Positions 22,501 through 29,436 are shown, counted from the first letter of the stretch. The stretch: DNA of 64,000 bases from Mycolicibacterium wolinskyi (GCF_002101965.1 NZ_LQQA01000017.1:124001-188000), one strand, 5' to 3'. The notes: generated by a model not told the origin, from the sequence alone. Numbers and translations: made by a program.

Positions 22501-22870
22501 CCATCCCCGCATGCTCGACGGCTTCCCACGCGGTCTCGAGCAGGAGGCGGTGCTGCGGGTCGATCGCCGTCGCCTCGCGTTCGCTGATACCGAAGAACTC
22601 GGCATCGAACCCGGCGATGTCGTCGAGGAATGCGCCCCATTTCGACACCGAGCGTCCGGGGACCCCTGGCTCCGGGTCGTAATGCTCGTCGGCGTCCCAC
22701 CTGTCGAGCGGAACCTCGGTCACCAGGTCGGCGCCACGCAGCAGGGCATCCCACAGCTCTGCCGGCGACTCGATGGCGCCGGGCAGCCGGCAAGCCATGC
22801 CTACGACCGCGATCGGAGTCACTGGCTGCTCATCAACCACAGGGTCCAAACCTCTTTCACACGTGCTCAT
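16538..22870 (-). CDS. Mycocerosic-acid-synthase-type polyketide synthase
   Basis: 2110 residues, one iterative module KS-AT-DH-ER-KR-ACP, the order and length of MAS/Pks2/Pks5-type enzymes. KS: Cys189 in DSACSSS, His324 (EAHGTGT), His360 (KTNFGH). AT: Ser639 in GHSMGEAAAAVVAG; VASH at 740-743 in the YASH position predicts methylmalonyl extender. DH: His944 and Asp1109 (HPALLDACFQ). ER: NADPH loop HSATGGVGQAA at about 1568. KR: GGLGGLGLFL at 1774, Ser1902 and Tyr1915. ACP: Ser2063 in GLDSLG for phosphopantetheine. All domains look intact, so the product should be a fully reduced methyl-branched fatty acid. There is no thioesterase; release is probably by the PapA or WS/DGAT-like proteins encoded downstream. 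The starter is likely supplied by the FAAL encoded at 2452-4314. Confidence 0.93.
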   Translation of the reverse strand: MSTCERGLDPVVDEQPVTPIAVVGMACRLPGAIESPAELWDALLRGADLVTEVPLDRWDADEHYDPEPGVPGRSVSKWGAFLDDIAGFDAEFFGISEREATAIDPQHRLLLETAWEAVEHAGMDPVTLAGTRTGVFVGMTHSDYQLLAADTPAIVGPYGFTGSNYSMASGRIAYHLGVHGPAFTVDSACSSSLLAVHMACRSLHDGESDLALAGGVSLTIEPRKVASGSAQGMLSPTGRCHAFDVDADGFVSGEAAVMLLFKRLPDALADGDPILAVVRGTASNQDGHTVNIATPSKAAQVMVYRDALAAAGIDPAGIGFVEAHGTGTPVGDPIEYASLAEVYGTAGRCALGSSKTNFGHCQSASGALGLMKAVLALQHGEVPPNLHFNRMPDTMAEIATGLFVPQAVTSWPVEADHPRRAAVSAYGLSGTNVHAVLEQAPVRDVPRLIDGDLDGDAANGLTAPWLFPLSSTSAEGLRHTATRLADWVSANADGLELRDLAYTLARRRAHRTVRTAVLASTATELTSRLQEIAASDMPFPPAANGLGRDSVWVFSGQGSQWPQMGSALLATEPAFAAAIAELEPLIARESGFSVTEAMSAAEKVTGIDRVQPTVFAVQVALAETLKSYGVQPGAVIGHSMGEAAAAVVAGALTLEDGVKVICRRSRLMQTISGSGAMATVELPAQQVLSELAARGATDVVLSVIASPQSAVVGGEKSTIRTLVREWEDRGVMAREVAVDVASHTPQVDPILDALEEVLEDLSPAEPTVPYYSATLYDPREPADYDAYYWVDNLRHAVRFSAAVQAALEDGFRVFAELSPHPLLLHAVSQNAAARDVPVAALATLRREQELPHGLRDVLADLYSAGTAPDFTALYPDGALVDAPLPAWTRPQLILTRTTSENAMGGSTLAIHPLLGAHVRLPEEPEQHVWQSEVGTAAQPWLGDHQVHNVAAMPGAAYCEMAMAAARTVFGDDAEVHDITFDEMLLLDEVTTLSAVGSVNAPGTMKFEVDTFAEGARIRRAAATLRASTDQPEPWAYDIAALQADHPVRLDGAALRSWFDARGIQYGPAFGGLTAAHSAEFGATVLAEVALPGPIRSQQSAYGIHPALLDACFQAVGAHPELQADPSGAIMLPLGVRRIRAYGSTRDVRYCYVTTTAITLAEVEVDIDVLDANGTVLLRVTGLRLGTGVATSTQRERVFNDRLLAIDWHRKDSPEPDALDVGGRWLLISTSREADEIAATLADALHKHRAEVATTAWGTGDDHAEQAAKLRNRLSAHAFSGVVVLTSDQGGDPSPRTAELGADSVSHVVRIARELAEIPGEPARLYVLTRNAQTVVDGDVARLEHAGLRGLMRVLAVEQPALRATQIDIDGATDVTSVAGQLLSGSDEDETAWRDGAWYVARLSQAPLQPGDRHTRTVAHDRDGLQVRIRKPGDLESIDLVAFDRVPPGPGQIEVSVAASNLNFADVLVAYGRYPSFEGRLPQLGADFAGVVTAVGLGVTNHQVGDRVAGLAADGAWSTFVTCDANLAVTLPPAVPTRTAAAVPSAHATAWYSLHELARISARDKVLIHSATGGVGQAAIAIARAAGAEIFATAGSPGRREMLRDMGIEHVYDSRSTEFADQIRRDTDGYGVDIVLNSLPGAAARAGLELLSFGGRFVEIGKRDIYGDSKLGLFPFRRNLSFYAVDLALLTLTDPDSVRRLLETVFQQIADGVLPLPETTHYPMKDAATAIRVMGAAGHTGKLVLDVPEVGHTSATVPPEAVVPFRGDGAYIITGGLGGLGLFLAERLADSGCGRIVLNGRSAPTPAAQLAIEAIRKGGTEIEVVLGDISSAASAEHAVAVATATGMPVRGVLHAAAVVEDATLPSITEELIRRDWAPKAIGAWNLHDATADQPLDWFCVFSSAAALVGSPGQGAYAAANSWLDAFTRWRRAQGLPANSIAWGAWAEIGRGTAVAADTAMAIAPDDGAYAFETLLRHSRDYAGYAPVAGAPWLVEFAQRNKFAEAFRDLGGVKPSGSGFLKELKELPRDEWEAWLRRLISEQISIIMRRTVDPDRPLAEYGLDSLGVLEVRTKIEAETGIRVSTTDITTVRALAEHLGMALAEDAVVVTTQ

Positions 22871-23536
22871 GTCCTCGGCATGGCGCGACGTTGCGCTTCC
22901 TTATCGCTGGCCCAGAGCCGTCAGCCTGGGGTCACAGCGGGCCATAGCAAAATCAATTTTGGGAACGTAGCACAGCCCTCAAGGCTTCGCGAGTGCTATC
23001 CCAGGGCCGCAAAGAGGCTAAGTTGTCGGCAAATCTCCACTCCAGCAATACTTTCCGCGTACCGCTGACATGTGTCAGATGCCCTGTTCAGAGCGGAATC
23101 AACCACTGGCCGACACCGCACCTCACCTTCTAGCAAACTATCGGTCGTACACGTCGAGTGGTTTTCGTCATCCTGATATCAATAAGTCGACCACTGCGGG
23201 TGTAGACAATAGCGCCCCAGCGGCCGGATTGGTCGGGTACCTCGACCGCACCATGGGTCGCCAATGGGTCCGCGCACATCGGCCGAGCATCGGGCCCACA
23301 CGCCAGCGGGGCTCGAAGCATCTTGGGCGCCAAGGGATTTGATGCACGGCAGGGGTCGGCAGACAGCGCCGGCCGCGGCACTTTCGTGAACCGCCCCACA
23401 GCGCGCATGACAACATTGGCTAGGCTAACCTACCTCATACTGAGCATTCGGGCGGTCCTCCGTCCCACCCGAGTGGACCCGAACGTGACGCCGGAGCGGG
23501 TTCACGTCACGATGAGCGATAAGGACGTCGTACGTT
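22871..23536. other. 666-bp divergent intergenic region between the pks and A-T-TE genes
   Basis: No convincing gene: the short frames here have no family-like sequence, and base composition is visibly more A/T-rich (e.g. CAAAATCAATTTTGG near 22950 and TGATATCAATAAGTCGACC near 23177) than the flanking genes. It should hold the promoters for the minus-strand pks operon and the plus-strand A-T-TE gene, including the IdeR-like box at 23415-23433. I see no recognisable RNA gene in it. Confidence 0.6.
23415..23433 (+). promoter_or_regulatory. IdeR (iron) box candidate
   Basis: ATTGGCTAGGCTAACCTAC matches the mycobacterial IdeR consensus TTAGGTTAGGCTAACCTAA at 15 of 19 positions, including an unbroken 12-base core TAGGCTAACCTA. 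It lies 103 nt upstream of the ATG of the A-T-TE gene at 23537. IdeR with Fe(II) normally represses genes with this box in the promoter (e.g. siderophore genes), so the downstream gene may be induced by iron limitation. The distance to the pks start (about 545 nt) makes control of that operon less likely. Confidence 0.65.
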
Positions 23537-26212
23537 ATGAGCCGGTTGAGACACCCCGGCGACGCCAATTCCCAGATATCGGGCGGCGCGCCGTGGATCA
23601 AAGCACTGGCCGTGATCACCACGGCCATCGTTTTCTTGACGGTCGTCTGCGCCGGCATGGCACGTCGCCTATCAGCCGCTCGAGCCCGGGCAGTCCGCGG
23701 CGGCTCGCCCACCGACTCGTCCGTTCCGGTGCGCGTGCCGGCCGAGCGCCCCATCGAACACCGCTCAGTGCCTGCCCACTTCGAGGCGACCGCGTGCAGC
23801 CGCCCAGACCGGATCGCCCTCCGCACCACGACCCACACCGTCACCTACGGCCAACTGCTGGCCGCAGTCCAGGCCCAGACCGTGGCCACACCGGTGGGTA
23901 CCCGGCCGCGCGCGGCACTCGTCACCGCCGACCTCGCCGCGCCGACCGTTTCGAAGATCCTGGGTATGTTTGCATCGAAAATCGCCGTGGTGGCGGTGGA
24001 TCGAGCCACGCCCGACAACCGTGTGGAAAAGATCACAGCGATTCTCGCCGAACACGGATACGAGGTGTCCACCGCCGACGAACCATTCGACAGCCCCGGC
24101 GATCCCGCCTCTACGGTGTCTGCCGAACCGGAAGAGAGCCCCGGCCTCGACGACATCACCAGCATCCAGTTCACGTCCGGTTCCACCGGTACGCCCAAGG
24201 CCGTCCTGCACACCAACGGCATCTGGCTGGCCGATGCACAACTGTTGAACGACCGATTCGGTCTCGCCGATGGGCGGAAAGTCGCGCTCTGCATGCCCAT
24301 CAGCTTCGCCGGCGGCCTCAATGTGTTGATCGGCTGCCTCGTAGGAGGTGCCGAGATCGTCGGGATCGACCCGCGCGAGCACAGCGCGGCCGACGCGTTC
24401 GACCGTATCCGCGAGTCGGGCGCCGAGGTGATCACGTGCACGCCGTCTTTCGTCGACGCCTTGCACACCGCGGCTCGTGGTGCCACGTTGCCCGACGTCC
24501 GCCGGGTCGTCACCACCGGCGAACCCACCCACGTGCGCCACATCAAGCTGGCTCGCGAGCTGACACCCAACGCGGTGTTCACCAACTGGGCAGGATCCAC
24601 CGAGACACTGGCCATCGCCAGCTATGACATCGTGCCGAACGCCCCGCTCCCCCGCGGCGTCGTCCCGGTGGGAATTCCGGCTCCGCACAAGCGGATCGAT
24701 ATCGACGACAACGGGGCCGTCTCCATCAGCTCCCGCTATCTCGGGCCGGGCTATCTCGACGCGGTCGCCACCGCCGCCACGTTCGCGCACCACCCCGACG
24801 GCGTCACCACATATGTCGGCGGCGATGTCGGACGGTGGGACGGGCAGGACAATCTGGTGCTGTCCGGACGTGCCGGCAGTACCGTCAAGATCCGCGGATA
24901 CCTCGTCGAGCCGAGCGAGATCGAGGCGACACTGTCGTCGTACGACGACATCCGCGAAGTTGTCGTCGTCTCCGAATCGACCGAAAGCCCCACTCTCACG
25001 GCCTACGTCACACCCAGTGCGACAACCAGGACGCCCGCCGTCGCAGATCTGCGGACGAGGTTGCACCGTGACCTGCCGCCGTGGATGGTCCCGGCCAATA
25101 TCGTCATCCTGCCCGCGCTGCCCCGTGGTGACCGGGGCAAGGTCGACCGCGCGGCCTTGCCGAAACCGGTTCGCGCGCCGCATGATCCGCCCCGAGGAGA
25201 ACGTGAAGCCGCCGTCGCACGATTGTGGGCCGAGGTACTCGGAGTGGACGAGATCAGCCGAACCGACAGCTTCTACGCACTCGGTGGGGACTCCCTGTCC
25301 GTCATCCGGATGCTCGAAATACTCAAGAAGACGCAAGGCATTTGGCTCAAACCGGCCGACCTGGCGATGGCGCCGACGCTCGCGGCGTTCGCCGGCCAAC
25401 TCGCCGACGGCCACACCGTACGAACACCGCAGGACCGCCGACCGCTGAATCCGACGACGGTGCCGCTGCGGCCGATCTCGGGGAACACCGTCGGCCCGAC
25501 GTTTTTCTGCTTCACCGGCGCGGGAGCGCTGTCGCTGTGCTTTCTGCCGCTGGCCGAACGCGTAAGCGCAGAAACCGCGGTGTACGCGTTCGAACCCAGC
25601 GGACTCAACCGGGGCACGTTCCCCGATTGGTCCATCCGCCGGGCCACCCGCCGGCATCTGGCGGATCTTCGCCGCATCCAGCCGCACGGCCCGTACACCC
25701 TCGTCGGGCACTCACTGGGTGCTCACATCGCGTTGGAGGCCGCGCGGCAGCTCGAAGCAGAAGGTGAGGAGGTCGAACTGGTGGCGATGCTGGACCCGTG
25801 GCTGTCGCCGAGGGTCGCGCGCGACGCCCGTAAAGACCTGCCAGGCGCGACCGTGACACTGCAGACCGACGATGCGAACACGTTCGACACCTGGTGGGCA
25901 CGGCAGAAACAGATACCGCTGGCGGGTTTGTTGTTCGGCGGCCATCGGCGAAGGACGCTGGCGACCGAGGAGGTCGGGATGATCACCGGCTACCGGCACC
26001 GGCCTGCGCCGTGGTCCGGTCGTAGCCTGCTGATCCTCAGCCACCTCAACCGCGACGACCCACGGCTGTGGCAGCGAATCCTCACCGGCGACACGGACTT
26101 TCGCGTCGTCGAATGCGACCATCACTCGATCGTGCGCGAACCGCACATCGGCGCCGTGGTCGACGCGATCACCGCGGCGCGCGCTGAGATCCGCCGGCCG
26201 GTGAGCCGGTAA
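23537..26212 (+). CDS. Membrane-anchored A-T-TE NRPS-like synthetase
   Basis: 891 residues. An N-terminal TM helix (about 22-43) with Arg-rich C-terminal flank anchors a cytosolic enzyme. A domain about 75-540: TSGSTGTPK at 213, Asp430 in YVGGDVGR, and Lys535 (GKVDRAAL). The A4 motif reads ISFAGG, so the Asp that binds the substrate alpha-amino group in amino-acid A domains (FD in PheA) is Ala258; A5 is NWAGSTE. Carrier domain: Ser586 in LGGDSLS. Thioesterase: Ser726 in GHSLGAH, Asp near 753, His in DHHSI (862-863). There is no condensation domain. A-T-TE enzymes without that Asp are known to load aryl-keto acids; here the substrate is unknown. An IdeR-like box lies 103 nt upstream. The echA12 gene, on the opposite strand, ends 9 bp past its stop. 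Confidence 0.85.
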   Translation: MSRLRHPGDANSQISGGAPWIKALAVITTAIVFLTVVCAGMARRLSAARARAVRGGSPTDSSVPVRVPAERPIEHRSVPAHFEATACSRPDRIALRTTTHTVTYGQLLAAVQAQTVATPVGTRPRAALVTADLAAPTVSKILGMFASKIAVVAVDRATPDNRVEKITAILAEHGYEVSTADEPFDSPGDPASTVSAEPEESPGLDDITSIQFTSGSTGTPKAVLHTNGIWLADAQLLNDRFGLADGRKVALCMPISFAGGLNVLIGCLVGGAEIVGIDPREHSAADAFDRIRESGAEVITCTPSFVDALHTAARGATLPDVRRVVTTGEPTHVRHIKLARELTPNAVFTNWAGSTETLAIASYDIVPNAPLPRGVVPVGIPAPHKRIDIDDNGAVSISSRYLGPGYLDAVATAATFAHHPDGVTTYVGGDVGRWDGQDNLVLSGRAGSTVKIRGYLVEPSEIEATLSSYDDIREVVVVSESTESPTLTAYVTPSATTRTPAVADLRTRLHRDLPPWMVPANIVILPALPRGDRGKVDRAALPKPVRAPHDPPRGEREAAVARLWAEVLGVDEISRTDSFYALGGDSLSVIRMLEILKKTQGIWLKPADLAMAPTLAAFAGQLADGHTVRTPQDRRPLNPTTVPLRPISGNTVGPTFFCFTGAGALSLCFLPLAERVSAETAVYAFEPSGLNRGTFPDWSIRRATRRHLADLRRIQPHGPYTLVGHSLGAHIALEAARQLEAEGEEVELVAMLDPWLSPRVARDARKDLPGATVTLQTDDANTFDTWWARQKQIPLAGLLFGGHRRRTLATEEVGMITGYRHRPAPWSGRSLLILSHLNRDDPRLWQRILTGDTDFRVVECDHHSIVREPHIGAVVDAITAARAEIRRPVSR

Positions 26213-26221
26213 CGCCGCCGC

Positions 26222-27049
26222 TCAGCGTTCGTCGGTGAAGATCGGGGCGCGTTTTTCGGCGCGGGCCGCCACGGCCTCCTCGAAGTTCGCGGTCAGCAGA
26301 CGCACATAGAGCTGTCCCAGGCCTTCGGCCTGCATGTGCCCCTCCAGGCTCGAAGCGTCCAGTCCGCTCCACAAGGTGCGCTTGGTCAATTCGGTTCCCG
26401 GCCGGGAGAAGGCCGCGATGCGCTCCGCCATCTGGTAACAGGTGTCGAGCAGCTCGTCGTCGGGCACCGACCGCGACACCAATCCGATCCGCTGTGCCTC
26501 GTCGGCGTCGACATCCCGGCCGGTGAGCATGATCTCGAACGCCCGCGACGCACCGATGGCGCGTGGCAACAGATAGGACAGCCCGAGCTCGCTCGCGGTC
26601 AGTCCGTTGTTGATGCCCGCTGCGCGGAAGTACGCGCCGTCGGCGGCCACCCGGATGTCGCATGCCAGGGCAAGACACAGCCCACCGCCGATCGCGGCGC
26701 CGTTGACCGCTGCGATCACCGGTTGATGCAACCTACGCAGGGCAAGGATCACGTCGTCCAACAGCTCCATCGAGCGCAGTGCGTACGTCGGCCGGGTGAG
26801 CCCGTCGACGTGTGGCACCGAGCCGGCCGATTTGTGATCGGCCCCAGAAGAGAAGCCGCGCCCGGCGCCCGTCAGCACCACGACGCGCACGGAATTGTCG
26901 TAGCGCAATTCTTCGAGAACGCGTTTGAGCGGAACCATGACGTCGAACGCCATGGAGTTCATTCGCTCAGGCCGATTCAACGTCACCAGGGCGACGTCCG
27001 GCCGCGGACGATCGACGAGGACGAAGTGGTTGTCGTCAGTCACGGACAA
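26222..27049 (-). CDS. echA12: Enoyl-CoA hydratase EchA12
   Basis: 275 residues, crotonase fold. Oxyanion-hole segments GAGRGFSSGADHKS and AAVNGAAIGGGLCLALACDIR are clear, and the active-site acidic region lies in GLTASELGLSYLLPRAIG. Likely hydrates enoyl-CoA or a similar CoA thioester; Rv1472 equivalent by position next to trxA. The 3' end, about 26247-26406, is duplicated in decayed form at 2262-2420, so this copy either is the resident gene at whose end the island entered or came with the island. The start MSVTDDNHF follows GTCCGTGACTG; no strong ribosome site. Confidence 0.9.
   Translation of the reverse strand: MSVTDDNHFVLVDRPRPDVALVTLNRPERMNSMAFDVMVPLKRVLEELRYDNSVRVVVLTGAGRGFSSGADHKSAGSVPHVDGLTRPTYALRSMELLDDVILALRRLHQPVIAAVNGAAIGGGLCLALACDIRVAADGAYFRAAGINNGLTASELGLSYLLPRAIGASRAFEIMLTGRDVDADEAQRIGLVSRSVPDDELLDTCYQMAERIAAFSRPGTELTKRTLWSGLDASSLEGHMQAEGLGQLYVRLLTANFEEAVAARAEKRAPIFTDER
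26247..26406 (-). repeat. Right copy of the island-flanking direct repeat (inside echA12)
   Basis: Same orientation as the decayed copy at 2262-2420; for example TGCCCCTCCAGGCT is identical at 2351-2364 and 26337-26350, an offset of 23,986 bp. Shared blocks also include TCTCGAAGTTCGC / TCCTCGAAGTTCGC. The pair brackets the whole lipid locus and is the only boundary signature seen; no integrase gene accompanies it. Confidence 0.8.
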
Positions 27050-27103
27050 GCACGTTAGCGCGCCGCCCCGGTCAGCCCTCGGCGAAGCAAGCCATTTCGG
27101 CGG

Positions 27104-27469
27104 TCAGGACTGGTGGGCGTCGTCCTGAGCAGCGATCGCCGCGTCGATGTCGAATTCCTTGATCTTCTGGACCAGGTCCTCCAGCGCGGCTGGCGGCAGT
27201 GCCCCGGCCTGGTTGAAAACCAACTTGCCCTTCTTGAACGCCATCAACGTCGGGATCGACCGGATATCGGCGGCCGCGGCGAGTGCCTGCTCGGCTTCGG
27301 TGTCGACCTTGGCATGAACGATCTCGGGATGCTTGTCGGACGAGGCCGCGAACGTCGGCGCAAACGCACGACACGGCCCGCACCAGGACGCCCAGAAATC
27401 CACCAGCACGATCTCGTTGTCGTTGATGGTGTCGTTGAACTGTTCTGCGGTGATGTCTTGCGTGCTCAC
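27104..27469 (-). CDS. trxA: Thioredoxin
   Basis: About 121 residues from the GTG of VSTQDITAEQF. Active site WASWCGPCRAF with the CGPC redox pair, cis-Pro in IRSIPTLMAF, and the C-terminal helix AALEDLVQKIKEFD. Reduces protein disulfides in the cytosol using thioredoxin reductase; trxB is not adjacent here, unlike M. tuberculosis Rv1470-Rv1471. A longer reading from 27508 adds a non-homologous leader. The gene is downstream of an ECF sigma factor and zinc anti-sigma pair on the same strand (107 nt gap), which suggests thiol-stress control. Confidence 0.9.
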   Translation of the reverse strand: MSTQDITAEQFNDTINDNEIVLVDFWASWCGPCRAFAPTFAASSDKHPEIVHAKVDTEAEQALAAAADIRSIPTLMAFKKGKLVFNQAGALPPAALEDLVQKIKEFDIDAAIAAQDDAHQS

Positions 27470-27576
27470 ACTTGTCCTAACGCCGGGGTGGGACGGGCTG
27501 TTCCCCACCGTACGGTCACAACAGGCTGGTTAGCGCTGTTTCGGCGGGGGTACCCGCGCAATCCGCCGCCAACCAC

Positions 27577-27801
27577 TCACTGAAAGTCTTTGAATGCGTT
27601 GAGCAGCCGGTTGCGAAAGCGCGGATCGATCTCGTCGTCGGTGATCCGGCCCACGGTACGCACGGTCTCGCGGAACTGCTGCAGGTAGCGCTCACAGCCG
27701 TCGCACTCCAGCAGATGCATGTCGAAACGCGCCCGGGTGTCGGGATCGAGCGCACCGTCGAGATAAGCCGTGACGAGCTCGACGAGTTCGTTGCAGTCCA
27801 T
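27577..27801 (-). CDS. Zinc-binding anti-sigma factor (ZAS type, soluble)
   Basis: 74 residues with Cys3 and the H-x3-C-x2-C motif HLLECDGC (His29, Cys33, Cys36), the zinc-binding anti-sigma signature. No membrane helix, so it acts in the cytosol like RsrA/RshA. Such proteins release their sigma factor when the zinc thiolates are oxidised. It begins 2 nt after the sigma factor stop, so sigma and anti-sigma are coupled. Confidence 0.85.
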   Translation of the reverse strand: MDCNELVELVTAYLDGALDPDTRARFDMHLLECDGCERYLQQFRETVRTVGRITDDEIDPRFRNRLLNAFKDFQ

Positions 27802-27803
27802 CG

Positions 27804-28436
27804 CTATGACACCTCCTGCAGATAGTCCTCAAGTGCCTGTCGCACGGCGGCACGTCCGCGGTGCAGGAGGACCCGTTGGTTGGCGACCGTGAGGTCGAGT
27901 AGTCGACACACCTCGGCGGAGTCGAATCCGAGCATGTCACGCAAGGTCACCACCATGCGCTGACGCTCGGGCAGCTTCTCCAATTCGCGACGTGCGAGTT
28001 CCATGAGTTCGGTGCCCAGCAGCGAACCCTCCGGTGTTTCCGGGAACGCGGATGGCGCCGCGTCCGCTTTCCAGTGCCCGGGCCACGGATCTGAACCAGG
28101 GCGGAACCGGGCCGGGTCGACCGTGGTACCGGTGAACGCCGCGATCTCCGCATCCGCGTCGCGTCGCTCCCGAACGCCGCGGGACTTGGCGATGTTGATC
28201 ATCACCGTGAACAGCCACGTCCGTAGCGACGATCGGCCCTCGAACTTCCCGATGCCCTTGATCAACGCGATCCACGCCTCCTGCACGACCTCCTCCGCAA
28301 TCTCGGCACTCGGTACGTAGCCACGTGCGACCCGCAGCATCGCGGGCGCGTGCTGATCGACCAGCATCGCGAAAGCCGTCTCGTCGCCGTTGCGCAGCGC
28401 TTGGATCAGTGCCGTTTCGTCTACCGTCGCGACCAT
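27804..28436 (-). CDS. ECF RNA polymerase sigma factor
   Basis: 210 residues. Region 2: DETAFAMLVDQHAPAMLRVARGYVPSAEIAEEVVQEAWIALIKG with RTWLFTVMINIAKSRGVR; region 4: LPERQRMVVTLRDMLGFDSAEVCRLLDLTVANQRVLLHRGRAAVR with the HTH. The linker between regions 2 and 4 is long (about 60 residues). Partner anti-sigma follows directly. Upstream, 55 nt separate it from the MarR-GNAT gene on the same strand, so a promoter could lie there or it may be co-transcribed. Not the classical SigH locus; target promoters unknown. Confidence 0.88.
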   Translation of the reverse strand: MVATVDETALIQALRNGDETAFAMLVDQHAPAMLRVARGYVPSAEIAEEVVQEAWIALIKGIGKFEGRSSLRTWLFTVMINIAKSRGVRERRDADAEIAAFTGTTVDPARFRPGSDPWPGHWKADAAPSAFPETPEGSLLGTELMELARRELEKLPERQRMVVTLRDMLGFDSAEVCRLLDLTVANQRVLLHRGRAAVRQALEDYLQEVS

Positions 28437-28491
28437 CGCCGATCCTCTCCGGGGTCTGACGATTTCTCAGTGCGTGTAAGTGCCCGAAGCG

Positions 28492-29382
28492 TTACACACT
28501 TTCTGCGACGGATTTCTCGAACCAGTGATTCGCGTATGGCTCGTCGCTGAACGGAGCGACCTCGCGATAGCCACAGGTGCGATACAGGTTGAGCGCCTCG
28601 GTGAGCGCGGCGTTGGTGTCTAGACGCACGAGCCGGTCGCCGTGATCGCGGGCCCTGGACTCGAGTTCGGACAGCATGCGCCTGCCCAGACCGATCCCGC
28701 GGGCGCTCGGCGCCACCCACATCCGCTTGACCAGGGCCACCGCATCCGGATACCAGATCAGCGCGCCGCAGCCGACCGGTTGTCCGTGCAGGGATGCGAC
28801 GAGCAACAGGCCGGCGGGAGGCGTCATCTCCTCATCGGCGACGGGGCTCACCGCGGGGTCGTAGCCTGCGGGGAACCGCTGGGCGAGCTCCGCGTAGTAG
28901 GTGTCGAGGCAGAACCTGGCCTCGGGCCGGCGCGGATCGCATTCGGCGATTCGCACGGTCGAGGCGGTGAGTAGCCGCTCGACCTCGGCCATCGCCTCCA
29001 CGAGCCGAGTCTGCTGGGTGGCCGTGAGGGGTGTGAGGATCGCGGCCGCGGCGTCGTCGGAACGTGCGTTCAGTGTCTGAAGCTCGCTGCGTCCGGCCTG
29101 TGTCAACCAGACGGTGCGCACCCGCCGATCGTCGGCCTGGGGCTCGACCGTGATCAGCCCGTCGCGCTGCAAGGCACGCAGGAGCCGGCTCAGGTACCCG
29201 GAGTCCAAATCGAGTCGCGACCGGAGGTCGCGGACATCGCAGCCGTTCGCGCCGATCTCCCACAACACGCGGTCCTGCCCGAGGGACCGGCCGCTGGCCA
29301 GGTAATTCTCGTACAACACCCCGGCCCGCTGAGTGACGGTCCGGTTGAACCTGCGCACCTGCGCGATCATGTCCGACGACAT
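28492..29382 (-). CDS. MarR-type regulator fused to a GNAT acetyltransferase
   Basis: 296 residues. N-terminal about 145: winged HTH with LGQDRVLWEIGANGCDVRDLRSRLDLDSGYLSRLLRALQRDGLI and the wing QADDRRVRTVWLT. C-terminal about 150: GNAT fold with acetyl-CoA loop VAPSARGIGLGRRML (R/Q-x-x-G-x-G/A) and LNLYRTCGYREVAPF. Fusions of this type occur in many actinobacteria; substrate and operator are unknown. The start ATG at 29382 follows a purine-rich AGGTCAGAGA. It sits just downstream of the two tRNA genes. Confidence 0.85.
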   Translation of the reverse strand: MSSDMIAQVRRFNRTVTQRAGVLYENYLASGRSLGQDRVLWEIGANGCDVRDLRSRLDLDSGYLSRLLRALQRDGLITVEPQADDRRVRTVWLTQAGRSELQTLNARSDDAAAAILTPLTATQQTRLVEAMAEVERLLTASTVRIAECDPRRPEARFCLDTYYAELAQRFPAGYDPAVSPVADEEMTPPAGLLLVASLHGQPVGCGALIWYPDAVALVKRMWVAPSARGIGLGRRMLSELESRARDHGDRLVRLDTNAALTEALNLYRTCGYREVAPFSDEPYANHWFEKSVAESV

Positions 29383-29436
29383 TCTCTGACCTTAGTCAGG
29401 TAATCGGTCGGGTGCACCGAGGACCGTGATATCGGT

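Noticed and set aside
23003..23030. Second IdeR-like site (AGAGGCTAAGTT)
   Set aside because: Only the AGGCTAA core matches; both flanks diverge from the consensus.
23070..23408. Short frames in the pks/A-T-TE intergenic region
   Set aside because: No ribosome site, no recognisable sequence, frames on both strands overlap each other.
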